A stretch of DNA of 64,000 nt from Gonatopus flavifemur. Lineage: Eukaryota > Arthropoda > Insecta > Hymenoptera > Dryinidae. Made by a program: the position numbers and the translations under genes. Positions within the stretch are counted from its first letter, which is position 1. The number at the start of each line of letters is the position of its first letter. Shown in pieces: positions 23,044 through 34,807 of the stretch. The notes beneath the pieces were generated by a model. It was not told the origin of the DNA. It made no database searches and saw only the letters and a list, made by a program, of their open reading frames with translations. The stretch is taken from positions 72,656,001 to 72,720,000 of the forward strand of contig JAFFJZ010000001.1 in assembly GCA_018340375.1 (NCBI GenBank). The letters run 5' to 3'.

Positions 23044-23172
23044 CCCTAGTAGAAATCACTCTAGTCATTCTCTAGGCGATGACAAGGCCTCACGAGGCCT
23101 TGCAAGTCCCTCACAAGGGCCTGGTGAGGCCTCGCAAAGCCTAGAGAATTACTAGAATGATTTCTGCTAGGG
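23044..23172. mobile_element. Intact CCCTAG-family class 2 MITE (TG duplication)
   Basis: CCCTAGTAGAAATCACTCTA and TAGAATGATTTCTGCTAGGG are inverse ends whose pairing extends about 33 bp (CATTCTCTAGG / CCTAGAGAATTAC). The core carries repeated AAGGCCT and GAGGCCTTGC words. TG flanks both sides. Three eroded relatives occur in the window (19009, 21439, 62317). Confidence 0.8.
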
Positions 23173-23489
23173 TGTATTTCCTTGATTGCATGTGCATCCT
23201 GCTGCTCTTCTCATCTATAAGGAATAGAAAATTCGATTCCAATAGCAGCAGCAATGCTATGTAAATTTTTTCTCATTCAAATTCTCAAAGTATCAACATA
23301 TTAAATTCCCGATCTAGATATTTCGCTTGAAATCCAATTTTGACGTAACGTGAACTTTTCATTCGTAACTTTGTTCTTTTTGGCAGCAACGTTTGAATTT
23401 AATAAAACTGATCGTTGTAGTAGGGTTTGTAAGGAAAATATCACAGCGTGTGCAACATACGGGTAGAACGCACAGCCTGTTCGTTTTTA

Positions 23490-23720
23490 ATTTCAGCCAC
23501 GTTGGCGCGTGACCCAGTCGCGCGTTCAGACTGCTTTCTTTGATTCTTTTTTCCCCACCTTCTCCACCTCTTCACTTCACTCCATTCTCTCCCGCACTTA
23601 CATATTCTCTTCTATTTTTTCGTTCGGATTCCCTACCGTTTCGTTGCCGTAGAGTCGAAAAAAAATCATACACTTCTGTTTCTCATTTGCTTTCCATCCT
23701 CTTTCGAAGGTAGTTTCCTG
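23490..23720. promoter_or_regulatory. CpG-bearing patch followed by a pyrimidine tract
   Basis: CCACGTTGGCGCGTGACCCAG with CGCGCGTT-like words (23499-23535) is followed by a C/T-rich run to about 23640. This is compositionally unlike the AT-rich surroundings and similar to a promoter or 5' leader. No transcript evidence can be seen, so the label is tentative. Confidence 0.2.
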
Positions 23721-24079
23721 CACCATCGCTGTTGAGATTCCATTGCAAGCATCCTCGTTCTTATCACTATCGTGCTTCTCTGGTGGTGTCTGCTCAATAT
23801 TTTCTCATTTATTCCCTTACCGAGTGGAACATCATAAAAGATCGCTATGAAATTCAAAGCTTAATTGAGCGGTTGGATGGTCTGGAAAGCTAATTGATCT
23901 GTCGTGGAATCAGTTTCGCTTACATTTGAGACCCTGGTTCGAAGCATCAGAATATATCTTTCTAAGTTGAATCATTAGAATTCTGTTCAGTATCAATTGA
24001 TTGCTCTCTGGCCTCTGCATATTCTGTGAAGCTGTGCAAGGAAAATAAATTCATTACTTATTTATCATTGGCTATCACA

Positions 24080-24600
24080 CACTGAGAGAAAACAATAAAA
24101 TATTCAGTTGAATAGTCGCCATGGAACACTTCATTGACTCAATCAAATATGTATTTATTCAATCCATTTTGGGAAAGCAATCTGTAACTGGACGATATAC
24201 AAGTTATTGTGACTAGCCAATGGGCGAAAATTTTTGTGGAATTCTTCTATGTTTTTCTTTTTTTATTAGCATTGCAGGTTTTCGGCCCACTTTTCCCTTC
24301 TACACTCAGATCTCTATGATCATACACCTATGGAACATTAACATCTGAACAAAATAATGAAACCTCATCGTCAGCTTATTGTGAAAATATTGACTAAATA
24401 AGGCTGGAGGTAATTTTCACGTGCTCACTTTCCTTCCTATACCCTTTGACGTTAAATTTGGGGAATAATAAAACATTCAATGAATTTTTACAGGGAATAG
24501 TGTTATCAAAAGCTAACACTGAGATAAAAAAGTATGTAGAACATTTGTCACCTTTGAATTCAATTATTAATGATTTGAGAAAAAAATTAAACATCCAATA
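24080..24600. repeat. Two unpaired class 1-like left ends
   Basis: CACTGAGAGAAAACAATAAAA (24080, after CA) and CACTGAGATAAAAAAGTATG (near 24518) match the class 1 start. I could not find right ends for either within 1.5 kb that are not already paired. They may be truncated insertions. Confidence 0.4.
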
Positions 24601-25311
24601 AAGTTGTATTTACAACTAAAGGCGATTTTTTTCATCAAAAGTCAATACTGAAACTTTTTGACTAATAAATTCAGGTCAAAACTTGAAGAATGAATGAACA
24701 ATTCAATACATTCACACAAGAAATTTTTCCATTCAAAATCAATACTGTATTGGGAAAAGTATATTCATATAGAAATCTTGCGACTCTTGAATCTAGTTCA
24801 AAAAGTTGAAGATTCACTTTTAACTATCCTGCTGCGCAATCGTGTGTATTGGAATAAGAAAATCTCTTTCATTCGTATACATTATACTAATCTGAAAAGA
24901 CCCAATCGAATGTTTCAATGCATCCTTTTAAATACACCAGTTTACAATTATTCCACATTTAAAATTCCTGCGTGAATTAAGATTTCATTGTCATGATAAA
25001 AATGTTCATAATCATAAATTCCACTCATATTATCTTTTATTGATAATTTATCCAGTCCATAACGCGGACAAAACATGCAAAGTTTATCCCTTTATACACG
25101 GATCGTTATTCACTTGATATATTTATGAAAGCATCCATTCATCACCCTGCGTTATTCCGTTTGTTGGATTACATGGTTGGATTACAAATCCATTGTTGAT
25201 TTCAACTAAAGAAGTATTCCAACGAATTATCATTGAAATTGCATAAAATTCATTGAGATGCTTGCTTGCTAATTGCGACCCATGGAAGTTTAATCGTGCG
25301 CGAGGATTTAC

Positions 25312-25389
25312 ATTTTTACGACCGCTATTCGTTTTCACGAAACGAGAGATTAAAATAAAACACAGAAAGACGAAAAAACTGGGAGCCAT
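25312..25389 (-). CDS. Possible signal-peptide first exon (weak)
   Basis: On the minus strand an ATG at 25389 in a fair context (GTTGAATGG) begins MAPSFFVFLCFILISRFVKT, a positively ended hydrophobic stretch like a secretion signal. The frame stays open to 25123 (88 codons). A GTAAAT after codon 26 could serve as a donor site, which is where this entry ends. No second exon or family is recognised. Chance is a real alternative in DNA this AT-rich. Confidence 0.15.
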
Positions 25390-25469
25390 TCAACTTCTAG
25401 CATAGTCAGTCCATTCGCTGAGTCGCTTCATCAAAGAGATACTAAATGTACTGTAATGTAGGTACCCGC

Positions 25470-25490
25470 TACACTGGCCAGGCCAGTGTA
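25470..25490. repeat. Perfect 17-bp palindrome flanked by TA
   Basis: TA-CACTGGCCAGGCCAGTG-TA carries only the terminal CACTG and CAGTG of class 1 elements, around a single central base. It may be an internally deleted remnant or a chance palindrome. Confidence 0.4.
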
Positions 25491-25878
25491 TAATCGTACA
25501 GATAGCTGATAAAGCAAGACTTGGGGTTTCGCGGATTCCTCTTCATTACTCCAATGAAAACGCTCGTTTACATAGAAACTTGAACTATATCATATGAGTA
25601 GCTACAAAACGGGGTATTGAAATTTAAAGATTTGTATCTAAGTAATCTCCTCTCTAAAGAGGATGGCTGGTACCTCTTTTTATCCACTCTCTATTCGTCT
25701 CTATACTGTCAAAGAAAATATATCCAATGCCCAAGCTTGAGAATGATGAATGTATACCCAAGAAAATTGGTATTTCTTGCTTCTCCCAGATAAATTACTC
25801 TGCGATCATATTTTCCCTCATCGATACCTCTTCAAGATTATGACTCAGAGACTGGTTATTCCTGAATATGGCTGCGCA

Positions 25879-26060
25879 CACTTAGAAAAATTTTCAGTCA
25901 TTTCAACTGATCGGGTTGATTGAAAAAAACAACAACCGCTTTCTATAGTTGATTCAACCTTTTTCTCCTATTCGCAATAATTAATTTTTCGGTTATTCCA
26001 ACTAAAATGACACAGTTGTCGTGATTTTGTTAATTCAACTGATGCGAATTTTTCTCAGTG
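25879..26060. mobile_element. Class 1 MITE (CACTTAGAAAAATT ends, CA duplication)
   Basis: The left CACTTAGAAAAATTTTC and right GCGAATTTTTCTCAGTG are inverse, with CA on each side. The inside holds TTTCAACTGATCGGGTTGATT and TTAATTCAACTGATGCG as partly inverse text. Length 182 bp, non-coding. Confidence 0.75.
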
Positions 26061-26062
26061 CA

Positions 26063-28579
26063 GATTTTGATTTTTGCTGTAAGATTTTGCAAAAACAATA
26101 ACAAGAACAGTAAGCTTCTTTTCTGTTTCAAATTCCTCCATTCAAACACCAATTTTACAAAAAAAGAGAAAAGTGCAAGCGTAATTAAGATTTCTCATAG
26201 CTTTATAAAACATTTGTGAATTTTTTTGGCCTTGTGCTCTTCTTTATTCATTTTCTTTAGATCTTCTCGGTCGGTCAGAGAATGTTCTAGAATCGGTAGT
26301 TATGAATTCAAAAAAACTTTCTATACGCCTCGTGCGAGAAACTCTAACAATTGAAACTTGTTGCAAGAAAAATTAATTATCATTAGGCAAGATAACTTCA
26401 ACTAATATTCAAAGATGTTATCTAGATAGCTACGGAACGAAACCTTGTGGGAAAGACTAGTTGCACTCAATAGTAAGATACCAAGCGTTGGCTTCGTATT
26501 GTAGGAGATAAGAAAATTGAGCCATGGGGAAACTGACTTCTACAGCAACGAAGGAGGCTGGCATCGAGGAAACGTTTCCACCAAAAATGGAAGAAGAAAG
26601 ATGAAAGAAGTGAAGGTGAGAGAAATGAAAGAAAGAGAGCAAAGAAAGGTACAAGAAGTCCTCGAATCTCGCATCTAAAACATATACGTATTTCGAGCAA
26701 TCCTGTTAGTTAGTAGGAGTATCACGTCGTGGGATTTATCTTGGATTGTGGACTGTGGACGGCTTAAGAGGGTGACCTCATCTCTCTTCCTTCAGACCAT
26801 TTCTCGTTCTCTCCTTTCTCTTGCCGCATCTTGGTCACATATGTGAGACTGTTTTGATGCTGAAAATTGCGACCGCTATGTCTAGTTTCAAAAGATTGTT
26901 TTACGTTATTAGAAAAGATTGTGAACAAAGATTCAAGTGTCGATGGGATTATTATTGTCCATTCCATATCCTCAACTCGACACAACGCGTATATCATAGC
27001 TCTTCAAATCAATTGAAATTCACTTCGTCTCTGATGGAGAAAAATGACCTTTGTTCTATTGTTGGTATCGAATTTACTTGTTTTCCACGATTGTTATACA
27101 AATCTTAATCAAAAATTATTTCCTCCTTCCTTGCTCGTATCGAATGCCGAGTTACCGAACAAAACTTTTATTCCCGCTCTTTCAAATACTTTCGAGAATA
27201 CATTGGGGAAACTGTTGTTTATTCAAAGCAGTTATTTATATTCATTCATATTTCACGCTGTGAAAAGAAATAATACGAATTGATTTATTCCCGCAGTAAA
27301 TACAAGGCTTTTTTTTCAACCACCCAATTATTCAGTCCCTACGTGAAAAACATAATCACGAATACACGATTGAACTTTCTTCAGTCTCCCCTACTGTAAC
27401 ATTAGATTATACTTTCATTGCTGTAATAATTTTTCCTCTCTCCTCTTATGCTTCATCGTATATAACGTCTGAAAGTTGCGACGCCTGGCGATTTAAGCAT
27501 CGTATAAAATGTAGAAACTTACGAGGTGACCTATATGAATCCCGCGGCACAACCAAAGTTACCGTGGTGAAAATAAATCCGGTTTAGTCCCGCGGGAAGA
27601 GACAGATTTATTTCCGGGCGAACACATCGGGCCCTACCCGGAAAAAGAAGCGATTTCAAGGAATGTACCTCAGTGCACGCGCGAAGTCGGATTATTTTCA
27701 TGGTTAGATAACGTCGGATACTTCTTATCGGTGGTAAATTACTCACATGATTCTGGAAATCCTACTATGTCGTTCTAATGTCGGACAATATTTCTTCCAG
27801 GTACTTCCGCTCTTATCAAATTAAACTTCGAACTGAATAATTGAAATGATATCTCATGCTCCTCGAATATATTTCAATGGTGGTGATGTATTTGAAAACG
27901 TAGGCTGGATGACATGAATAAGCAATGGTGACAGGAATTCTCATACTTCGAGAGATATCGTGTATCGTCTTCCAAGAAGTTCAAGATTTTCCAACTTCAG
28001 AATTACTTCGCAACTCGATTAAAATATCTGAATTCTATTGAATTTGTACCAACTCTTCATTGATTAAATTTTCATTTTCTCAGAGAATCAATGTGAGATG
28101 ATTAAAAAACTTTCAGTCCCGGTGGTTTTCATTCCAAGAGCTTTCGAAGGATGAAGATTATCATTTATGTAGAAATTTTCAATGTGCGATAATCCAAATA
28201 GTCGAATGATGCTGATGAGTTTGTTATTCTTTCCGTTATGTCACCATTAGATCATAGACGAGTGAGAAGAACTCAGTTCGATTGGTCTAACGGATAATAA
28301 ATACAATCTTACATGAAAGAAAATAGTATGGCTGTTGGGACTAAAACATAGTAAAAGTCACTTCAATTTGAATAGCCCACACTACTATCGTTTTGCTGTA
28401 ATAGATGCAAAAACCCACGGATACCAAAGAGATCCGCTGTGACAACAAAATCTAATTTTACTGGATCTCTTTTGCTGAAGTGACAAATTTCCTGCTGTAC
28501 CCGCAAACCATTCGCTATTATTTATTCATCACATTATATATGGAATTTATTATTATTATTTCATTTATTATGTATAGAA
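26063..28579. other. Unique sequence with a purine run and a G+C-rich patch
   Basis: No gene recognised. A + strand purine run at about 26580-26650 (repeats of GAAGA, GAAAG, GAGAG) creates the overlapping minus-strand frames there. A G+C-rich patch at about 27535-27700 (CCCGCGG, CCGGGCG, CGCGCGAAG) is clearly unlike its flanks and may be conserved regulatory DNA. Confidence 0.4.
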
Positions 28580-28737
28580 TAGCCAACAAATGTTGCTGGA
28601 GGAGTCAGCAATTTGTTGCTGCCACAGCTATAAAATCGCTGTCATAGCTGACAAGATTGCTGATTGTTACCATGGCAAAAAATTTGCTGCTCCAGCAAAA
28701 TCAGATTTCGCTATCACAGAGAATTGTTTCCTTCGTG
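28580..28737. mobile_element. GCTG-motif element, copy 1 (partial)
   Basis: Dense TTGCTG, CAGCAA, GCTGT.ATAGCT and AATTTGCTG words run through the segment. From GCTGCCACAGCTA to CCTTCGTG it aligns with 30515-30604, which ends TTTCTCCGTG. The left end is not defined. Confidence 0.6.
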
Positions 28738-29150
28738 CACTGTTTTTCCCATCACGTCTCAGGCCCAAGCAATTATGCATCATCGAGTTCATACGAGGAT
28801 TGAAATTTGTTTTCTCTTGGACATGATTTAGGTTGATGATGTATCATCTCTCATCATTGAAAACGTCAAAATGTGAGGATATATAATTATCGCGAAGTTT
28901 GGATCGTTTATATAAACGAAATGAAAATTCAAACTTTGATAAATCTCCAGTATTCAACTTTTCAAATTAAGTCCTTGTGAGTGGAAACTCCGTTTGAAAG
29001 ATGTATTGCAAGTATTTACATCTTTAATAGCTCAGTATTTCGTAATTCGATGACTAATTCGTTTCAATAAACGATTCAAACTTCAGCAACATAATATCTA
29101 TCAGTAAATTTTGAAACTCATTGTGATATATTATATCAGACGTATATTAA

Positions 29151-29366
29151 CCCTAGAACGGGCACGTGAAAAACAGGAAATTTCAAATGGATGTAACTCA
29201 TTTGAAACTAAACGGATTTCAACTCACTATGGGCGGTTCTTGTTCGTCAGGATGTATACTTTGGAAATATTTGGGTGACACACTACAGAGGTGAAGGGAG
29301 GCTCAGATGCTGGGGTAGAGAAAAATGTCCTGGGGTCCTAAAAGACCCCACATGCCCGTTCTAGGG
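29151..29366. mobile_element. piggyBac-type MITE with TTAA duplications
   Basis: The ends CCCTAGAACGGGCACGTG and CATGCCCGTTCTAGGG are inverse with one mismatch. They sit exactly between TTAA at 29147-29150 and TTAA at 29367-29370. A subterminal GGGGTCCTAAAAGACCCC hairpin lies by the right end. TTAA duplication plus a CCCTAG terminus are hallmarks of piggyBac. No transposase is encoded, so the element was mobilised in trans. Confidence 0.9.
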
Positions 29367-30216
29367 TTAATCTGAAAAGTCTGTAATGATTGTAACAACG
29401 GGGTAAGCCGTGGTTCTTATGATAAATCTTCATTCTTTGATCACTATGGGTCAATTATAGTCCAAGCATGTCTCATGCTCCAGCATCTCACTTGACAATA
29501 ACTATAACATAGGTAACTGAACGGCGAATGAGTAGTCAATGGATAATTTGTACGTTCAGAATTACCGGTACAAATGGCAAATTCAGCGGAATTAATCCTG
29601 GATCGTTCATTCCAAGTGTTTCGCGTGGTATTGTATCACGAGTATTAGCTTCCCACACTTTGTATGACAGAACATCACCATGGGGGAAGAAACCATATTA
29701 GGGTTTTCAAGGATTCTGCTTTGGCAAATTTTCAGCGAATAATGCGATACGTTTGCTGGTGTTAATACATACATCCATTCATTTCTGTTACGATTATAAG
29801 GAATAAAATTTCATGTGCAAATTGATTCCTGATTTTTCAAGTGATAAGTACACAGATTTCGAATCACAATGAACCTAACGATGTATATCCGTGAAGATAT
29901 ACATCATAGAATAGTTCCACAGTATCTATTGATATTAATATTCAAACAATATCACATGAATCTTTCTCGAATCTTCCATTATATGATTCATGTTTGTGTG
30001 AGGGAGAAAACTTTCTCTGTGTGGAGTTAATTGCATCAAAGGTAAATGTTGGTGAAGGAAATGATAATTATCTTGATATCGAAATGTATTCCCGATATCA
30101 GAACATTATTCTGTTGCTTAAAAATATTATTCTCGCATAGAAAACACATTTAAGAACATAATTTTGAACTGTAAAAAATGTACGTCAATTATTATATTTT
30201 TTCTTCACAAATGACA

Positions 30217-30336
30217 AAATTCAATTATTTCAGGATTCGAAGGATAGTGCACGGAGAAGAAAATCTGCTTTATAATACCTCGCAGATTTTTCTTCTCCGT
30301 GTACTATCCTTCAAATCCTGAAATAATAGAATTTGA
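30217..30336. repeat. Long near-perfect hairpin (about 52-bp arms)
   Basis: The left arm runs from AAATTCAATTATTTCAGG to GAAGAAAATCTGC, and the right arm from GCAGATTTTTCTTCTCC to CTGAAATAATAGAATTT. The arms have only a few mismatches and a loop of about 14 bp. CACGGAGAAGAAAA, a class 1 terminus, lies inside each arm, so the hairpin probably arose from two inverted element ends plus their flanks. If transcribed it would form long double-stranded RNA. Confidence 0.85.
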
Positions 30337-30604
30337 ATAAAATAGCAAATCTTTTTGCTGACCTAAAAAAATTCGCTGCCACAGCTAACAGGATTGCTGA
30401 AAGAGCAACATGATCAACTACAGTAGAAAATTTTTTACTGGACTAGCAAAATTTAAGTATTACGTAGAGAATAGAAAAAACATCTTTCCCTGCCATAGCT
30501 AAAAAATCGCTATCGTAGCTAACAAAAATTGCCGCGATAGCAGGAAATTTGTTGTCCCAGCAAAATCAAGTTTCGCTGTCATAGCGAATTCTTTTTTCTC
30601 CGTG
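30250..30604. mobile_element. GCTG-motif class 1 element, copy 2
   Basis: It starts CACGGAGAAGAAAATCTGC and ends AGCGAATTCTTTTTTCTCCGTG. Between these lie many short words of the form TTGCTG.., CAGCAA, TAGCTAA, GCTATCGTAGC. The flanks (TG, CA) do not match, and the left end overlaps the hairpin at 30217-30336, so the left boundary may be rearranged. Confidence 0.6.
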
Positions 30605-30606
30605 CA

Positions 30607-32586
30607 ATGTTTGAAACATCAATTCATACAGTTCATTTTTTACTCTGTTAATGATGTTCAAGATACTTCTCTTTCACGCACAGCAAAAAAACATTATTAT
30701 TCAATTACGTTCCCAAATGAAAAAGTGCTCAACATACCGCAAGTTTAATAGCTTTTTTCTTGGTAGAATCGATTTTTCTTCTTGCTAACCAAATATAATC
30801 TGCTTTATTGAATGAACGTTGAGCTGAACCTAAGATGATTACGATAATCACGTGATTGATGGCTCTTTGATGTGAATTTGAATAAAAACTTCTCATCCGG
30901 CTTTGTCTTAGGGTATTGGTTTAAGAGCAGCAAAGACTTTTATTATACGTTGTGATTTTAGATGTTTTGCTCCAATAGTTGGAAATGCCTTTGTTTTCTT
31001 ATCCCTCCATTCTATTGGTATTCTTGTTTCCCTTGTATCGGGAATTCTACAAAGTTGCGAGGTGAATTTCTAACACAGGGTACAAAATTAAGAAAATATT
31101 TTAGATGTCAAATCGGTTGATCGAATATTAGAAAACCCGAGTTCAATCCATTACCTTGAATCTGCATAATCACTCCTGAAGTAGTGATGATCGATATTCG
31201 AATTACCATATTTCTAATAAAGTTTGTATAAAGTTTCGATCGACATTTTGTAAAGTTCAATATAATCCCAACATATTTTCTATAGAAAATATCAATACTG
31301 TTGAATATCGTCCATCACAATTTTGAAGATTTTCATTATATTAAAAACAAAATTCTGCAATTATGAGTGGCAATCCCTTATTTGGGGAATAACAGTTAAC
31401 AATATTTGTTTTGAGACAATAAATTGTTCTGTTCAATACAACTTTTCATTCAAAGAATTCTCATTGCTAGTTGCCATTTTTTCCGCTGGTGACCAGTACC
31501 CGTCATTTGATGAGATAAACTACTGATAGATCGTCAGAATGTTATCCGTAGCGACACCACTGTACCGAACCCCGTTATTCGCATGCGGGAGCGTACGACG
31601 GATTCGTTAGTCTGACCACCACGGCAGTTTCCACTTTAGAACTCGAGGTGCACTACGATGCGAGCCTCTTTCCCGTGATTAAAAAGAATTCCAGTAGGGT
31701 ATAAGATCAGCGGAGTTGATTGCTTGAGTAAGGATGAGAGAATGGGTGGATGAGGAACATTCGAAATGCATCATCTGAATTTTTTTGTCATCTAAGCTTT
31801 CGAATCTCCTACATATACATGATGTATTCAGAATTAAATATAAATTTTACTCAAACTGTCTTGAATTGAATACAAATGATATATAATTAAAAAAATTCTT
31901 TCACTCGGGACTTTGCATCCAGTTTTATATCTAGATTTCATAGAGTTTGTACTTTATTCGTTCACATGTAACACGTCAATGATGAATCGTTCATCGAAAA
32001 TTCTGTGATCATTTTGCAACTCAACCTTTGTACTTTGAACTTCCTTGGTATTTAAATACCGTGGTAGTTTTAATCACATCCTCTGAGATCTGTGAAAGTA
32101 ACAACGTATACAAAAGAAATAAGTCTGAAGGTTCACAATCAAACAATATTCTCAGTTTATTATGATGATCATTTAATAAATGAATGGGAAAAGAAGAAAT
32201 CGAGTTTCCGGAATGCAGGAAAATTATAGAATAATCTATTCCATGAATATTCACGTTATCGTTTAATCTTCTTCCAAAATTTTCAAAGAATCAAGCACAA
32301 ACGATGCATCGCTTATGATGTTTTCAAAGATGTTTGTTTTGGATTTTAAAAATACTTCGTTTGTAGAGGAATTCATTATTGAAACACTTTTCATGAATCT
32401 TTTTTGAATTCAAACTATGATTAATATGTCACATAACGTTTGAGCTTTAATTTAGTAAACTTTATTGTTACATATTGAATGCATACATCATCCTCTACAA
32501 TAATCTGTTTGGATATTTAATTTCATACATGTATTTCAAAGCTCCACGAGTTGTAAAAATCAGATATTCTCCCTCTCCAAATCTGG
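30607..32586. other. Mostly unique sequence
   Basis: No gene or paired termini found. A CpG-bearing patch at about 31535-31690 (GTACGACGGATTCGTTAG and neighbours) stands out by composition. Confidence 0.45.
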
Positions 32587-32589
32587 AAA

Positions 32590-32720
32590 AGTGAAAAATC
32601 ACGCGTCCTACTTCACTGAGTCTAAGAAGTGAACCAGTCCGGTTCGAGTGGGATTTTCATTCGTTTCGAGCGAACCCTCACTCCTGAAAGTGAAAAATTC
32701 ACTCTAGAATTGGAGTGACT
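32590..32720. repeat. Repeat rich in AGTGAAAATTC-like words
   Basis: Short words such as TTCACT, GAGCGA, AGTGAAAAATTCACTC alternate in both orientations. A similar arrangement (GAGTGAAAAT, CCACTCCTGA, TTTTCACTCC, GAGCGA) occurs at 12640-12770, so the two are probably copies of one old repeat. Confidence 0.45.
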
Positions 32721-32905
32721 GCATTGAAACAAATTTTTGAGGTTACTGTGACTAAAACGCCTCAACCAAATATTTTTAGTGGAAGCTACTAGAAATTTGA
32801 TGGATTCAACCAAGAGAACATAGTTGATACAATTCAGTGATGAATCAACCAAATTTTCAGTTGAGATGTTTTAGTTACAGTGACTATAGGAATTTCTCTC
32901 AATGC
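32721..32905. mobile_element. Inverted-repeat MITE-like unit
   Basis: GCATTGAAACAAATTTTTGAGG..TTACTGTGACTAAAACGCC at the left is the inverse of GTTTTAGTTACAGTGACTATAGG..TCTCTCAATGC at the right, with paired TCAACCAAAT/ATTTTCAGTTGA inside. No matching flanks were identified. Confidence 0.6.
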
Positions 32906-33930
32906 TTCACTCGGAATTCTGACAAGCCCATTTCTGGCTAGCTAAAGAATGAAATCTCACCTTAAAAATTTGAGAGAGCACTACTTCTTCCAAATGATAA
33001 CATACAACAGTAGAGTTGAATATTGCACGCAATGTCCTTTCAATTGAAAATTCATTGGATTCGAAATAAATCTTGATTTCAATGTCATTTATGGCATTGA
33101 ATGGGTAGATTGCTATGTTGAGGAATTCAAATTTGTGCCCTATTAAGTTCTTGATTCAACTCATTTCCTCTGTTTCATTCTCAGAGGACAGAGCTGTCAT
33201 ATCACTTTGGATCATAGAATTGCTCGATATTTCTTATTTATACAATAGAGAATACGACAGAATTCCAAGAGAATAAATTTCACGGTAATATCGTGAACAA
33301 TATTATTTCGTGCAATAGAAAAAGTCACTCGAGATCGATATTTTGTGTGAGTCTTATGCTCGAGTTTGTGATGTTCAAAAGGCAGTCGTCCTGCAAAGAA
33401 GTCAGTTTCAAGTCGACTTAGAGCAAAACGTTAGAGGATTTATCGTTAACTTCGAGTTACTTTAATATCTTATACTGTCTGGAAAAAGGCAGATAAAACT
33501 CTGCTTCTCTTCAAAAAGAAGTGCTCCTTGTCGAATGAAGAAAAATAGTACAGGAATCAACGTTGGAAACATTATAAAAAATTAAAAGAAGATGGAATTT
33601 ATCAACGAAGAAAAGAGACATACAGATAAATATCGTAAGACAAGATCCGAATCATATCAGATGATAGTTTGAGGGTTTGCAGAAGAGATTTGGTGATGAT
33701 CTTGAAAATATATTCTTATGAATCCACGCGTAGGGTAGAACTTTCAGTGAACAAATACTTGAGCTTATTTATGCTTCCGAGACTGTAGTTTTTCTTAGGA
33801 GGAAAATTCATTTCTTTTATATGTTGCCCGCAAATTTTCGAGGGAGTTGATGTGGAAAATATATGTTTCATACAAAAACAAGTGATATATGCATTTAATG
33901 CGATTGTTCATGACGGTAACATATCGTTAC
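32906..33930. other. Unique AT-rich sequence
   Basis: Nothing recognisable; no gene or paired termini. Confidence 0.5.
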
Positions 33931-33937
33931 GCTTAAG

Positions 33938-34074
33938 CAGTGACATCTTTACAAATACTTCTTCCTTCTTCAATCGACGTGTAACAAAGGACAGCCAATG
34001 GGCAGTTGCCCATACGCAGTCCTTTGTTACACATCGATTGAAGAAAGACGAAGTATTTGTAAAGATGGCTCTGT
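33938..34074. repeat. Long hairpin, about 50-bp arms
   Basis: CATCTTTACAAATACTTC and the following bases through TGTGTAACAAAGGAC are repeated in inverse, around a short centre containing CAATGGGCAGTTGCCCAT. The outermost bases read CAGTG..CTCTG, and the 8 bp outside (CGCTTAAG, TGTTCAAG) agree at 5 of 8 with only transitions between them. A decayed hAT-type foldback is therefore possible. The overlapping open frames on both strands are a side effect of the palindrome. Confidence 0.75.
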
Positions 34075-34316
34075 GTTCAAGGCGATTCAAGAATAAAGAG
34101 GACGGAAAGGAGAAAGGTCAATTTTCGCGCGAACCTTCTTTTAAAGATACATCATTAACACAAAGTTGAAGTGAATAATAATGAACCATACCCCTGAAAT
34201 TGTTCGTTCTCGCAAACGTTGAAGTTCGAAAGGATTTCTGAGGACTAAAAAATAGAATTGTAAAATTTATTGACGTTTGGAGGTTCAAATGATATGATCT
34301 AATTTTGGATACTCCA

Positions 34317-34586
34317 CCCATACAGCACAAAAGTCCCCGCAAAGAGCTCCCGTTATGATAGTGAACATGAATTCATTATGAATAGTTTGAATTCAAAATG
34401 AACTCTTGATGAATAATTTAATCTTCGGGAAGAATTCATATCACGAATTTATAAAGAACTATTCAGGCATTCAACATGTATGTATTTTGAATTCATTGAG
34501 TTCATATTGAATTCATTTTTACTGTCATAACGGGGACTGTTCAAGAAGTTTTTGTGAATTCAAAATGATCATTTGTGCTGTCTGGG
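34317..34586. mobile_element. Class 2 element CCCATACAGCACAAA (CA duplication) with an inner inverted repeat
   Basis: The outer ends CCCATACAGCACAAA and TTTGTGCTGTCTGGG are inverse with CA on both sides. Inside, CCCGTTATGATAGTGAA (34349) and TTACTGTCATAACGGG (to 34534) form a second pair of class 2-like ends, suggesting one element inside another. The inner part is rich in GAATTCA words. Confidence 0.7.
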
Positions 34587-34807
34587 CAGAAATCAATGGG
34601 GAATTCAAAGTTCGCGGTAATGCGCAATCTTCGGTATGCGTTTTGTTATTATTCACTTTAAATTTGTAATAATTAAGTACCTTCGAAGAAAAGTTTGAGG
34701 AAAATTCAACTCCCTCTTCCCTTCAACTTCTCCACCAAAGGTCGCATATTAGGGGCCGCAAACTCCTAAGTTCTCAAATCATCGGCTATACTTTGGATTT
34801 GACCACA

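Noticed and set aside
33852..34169. 105-codon + frame and a facing minus frame
   Set aside because: Both cross the long hairpin and mirror each other because the arms are inverse copies.
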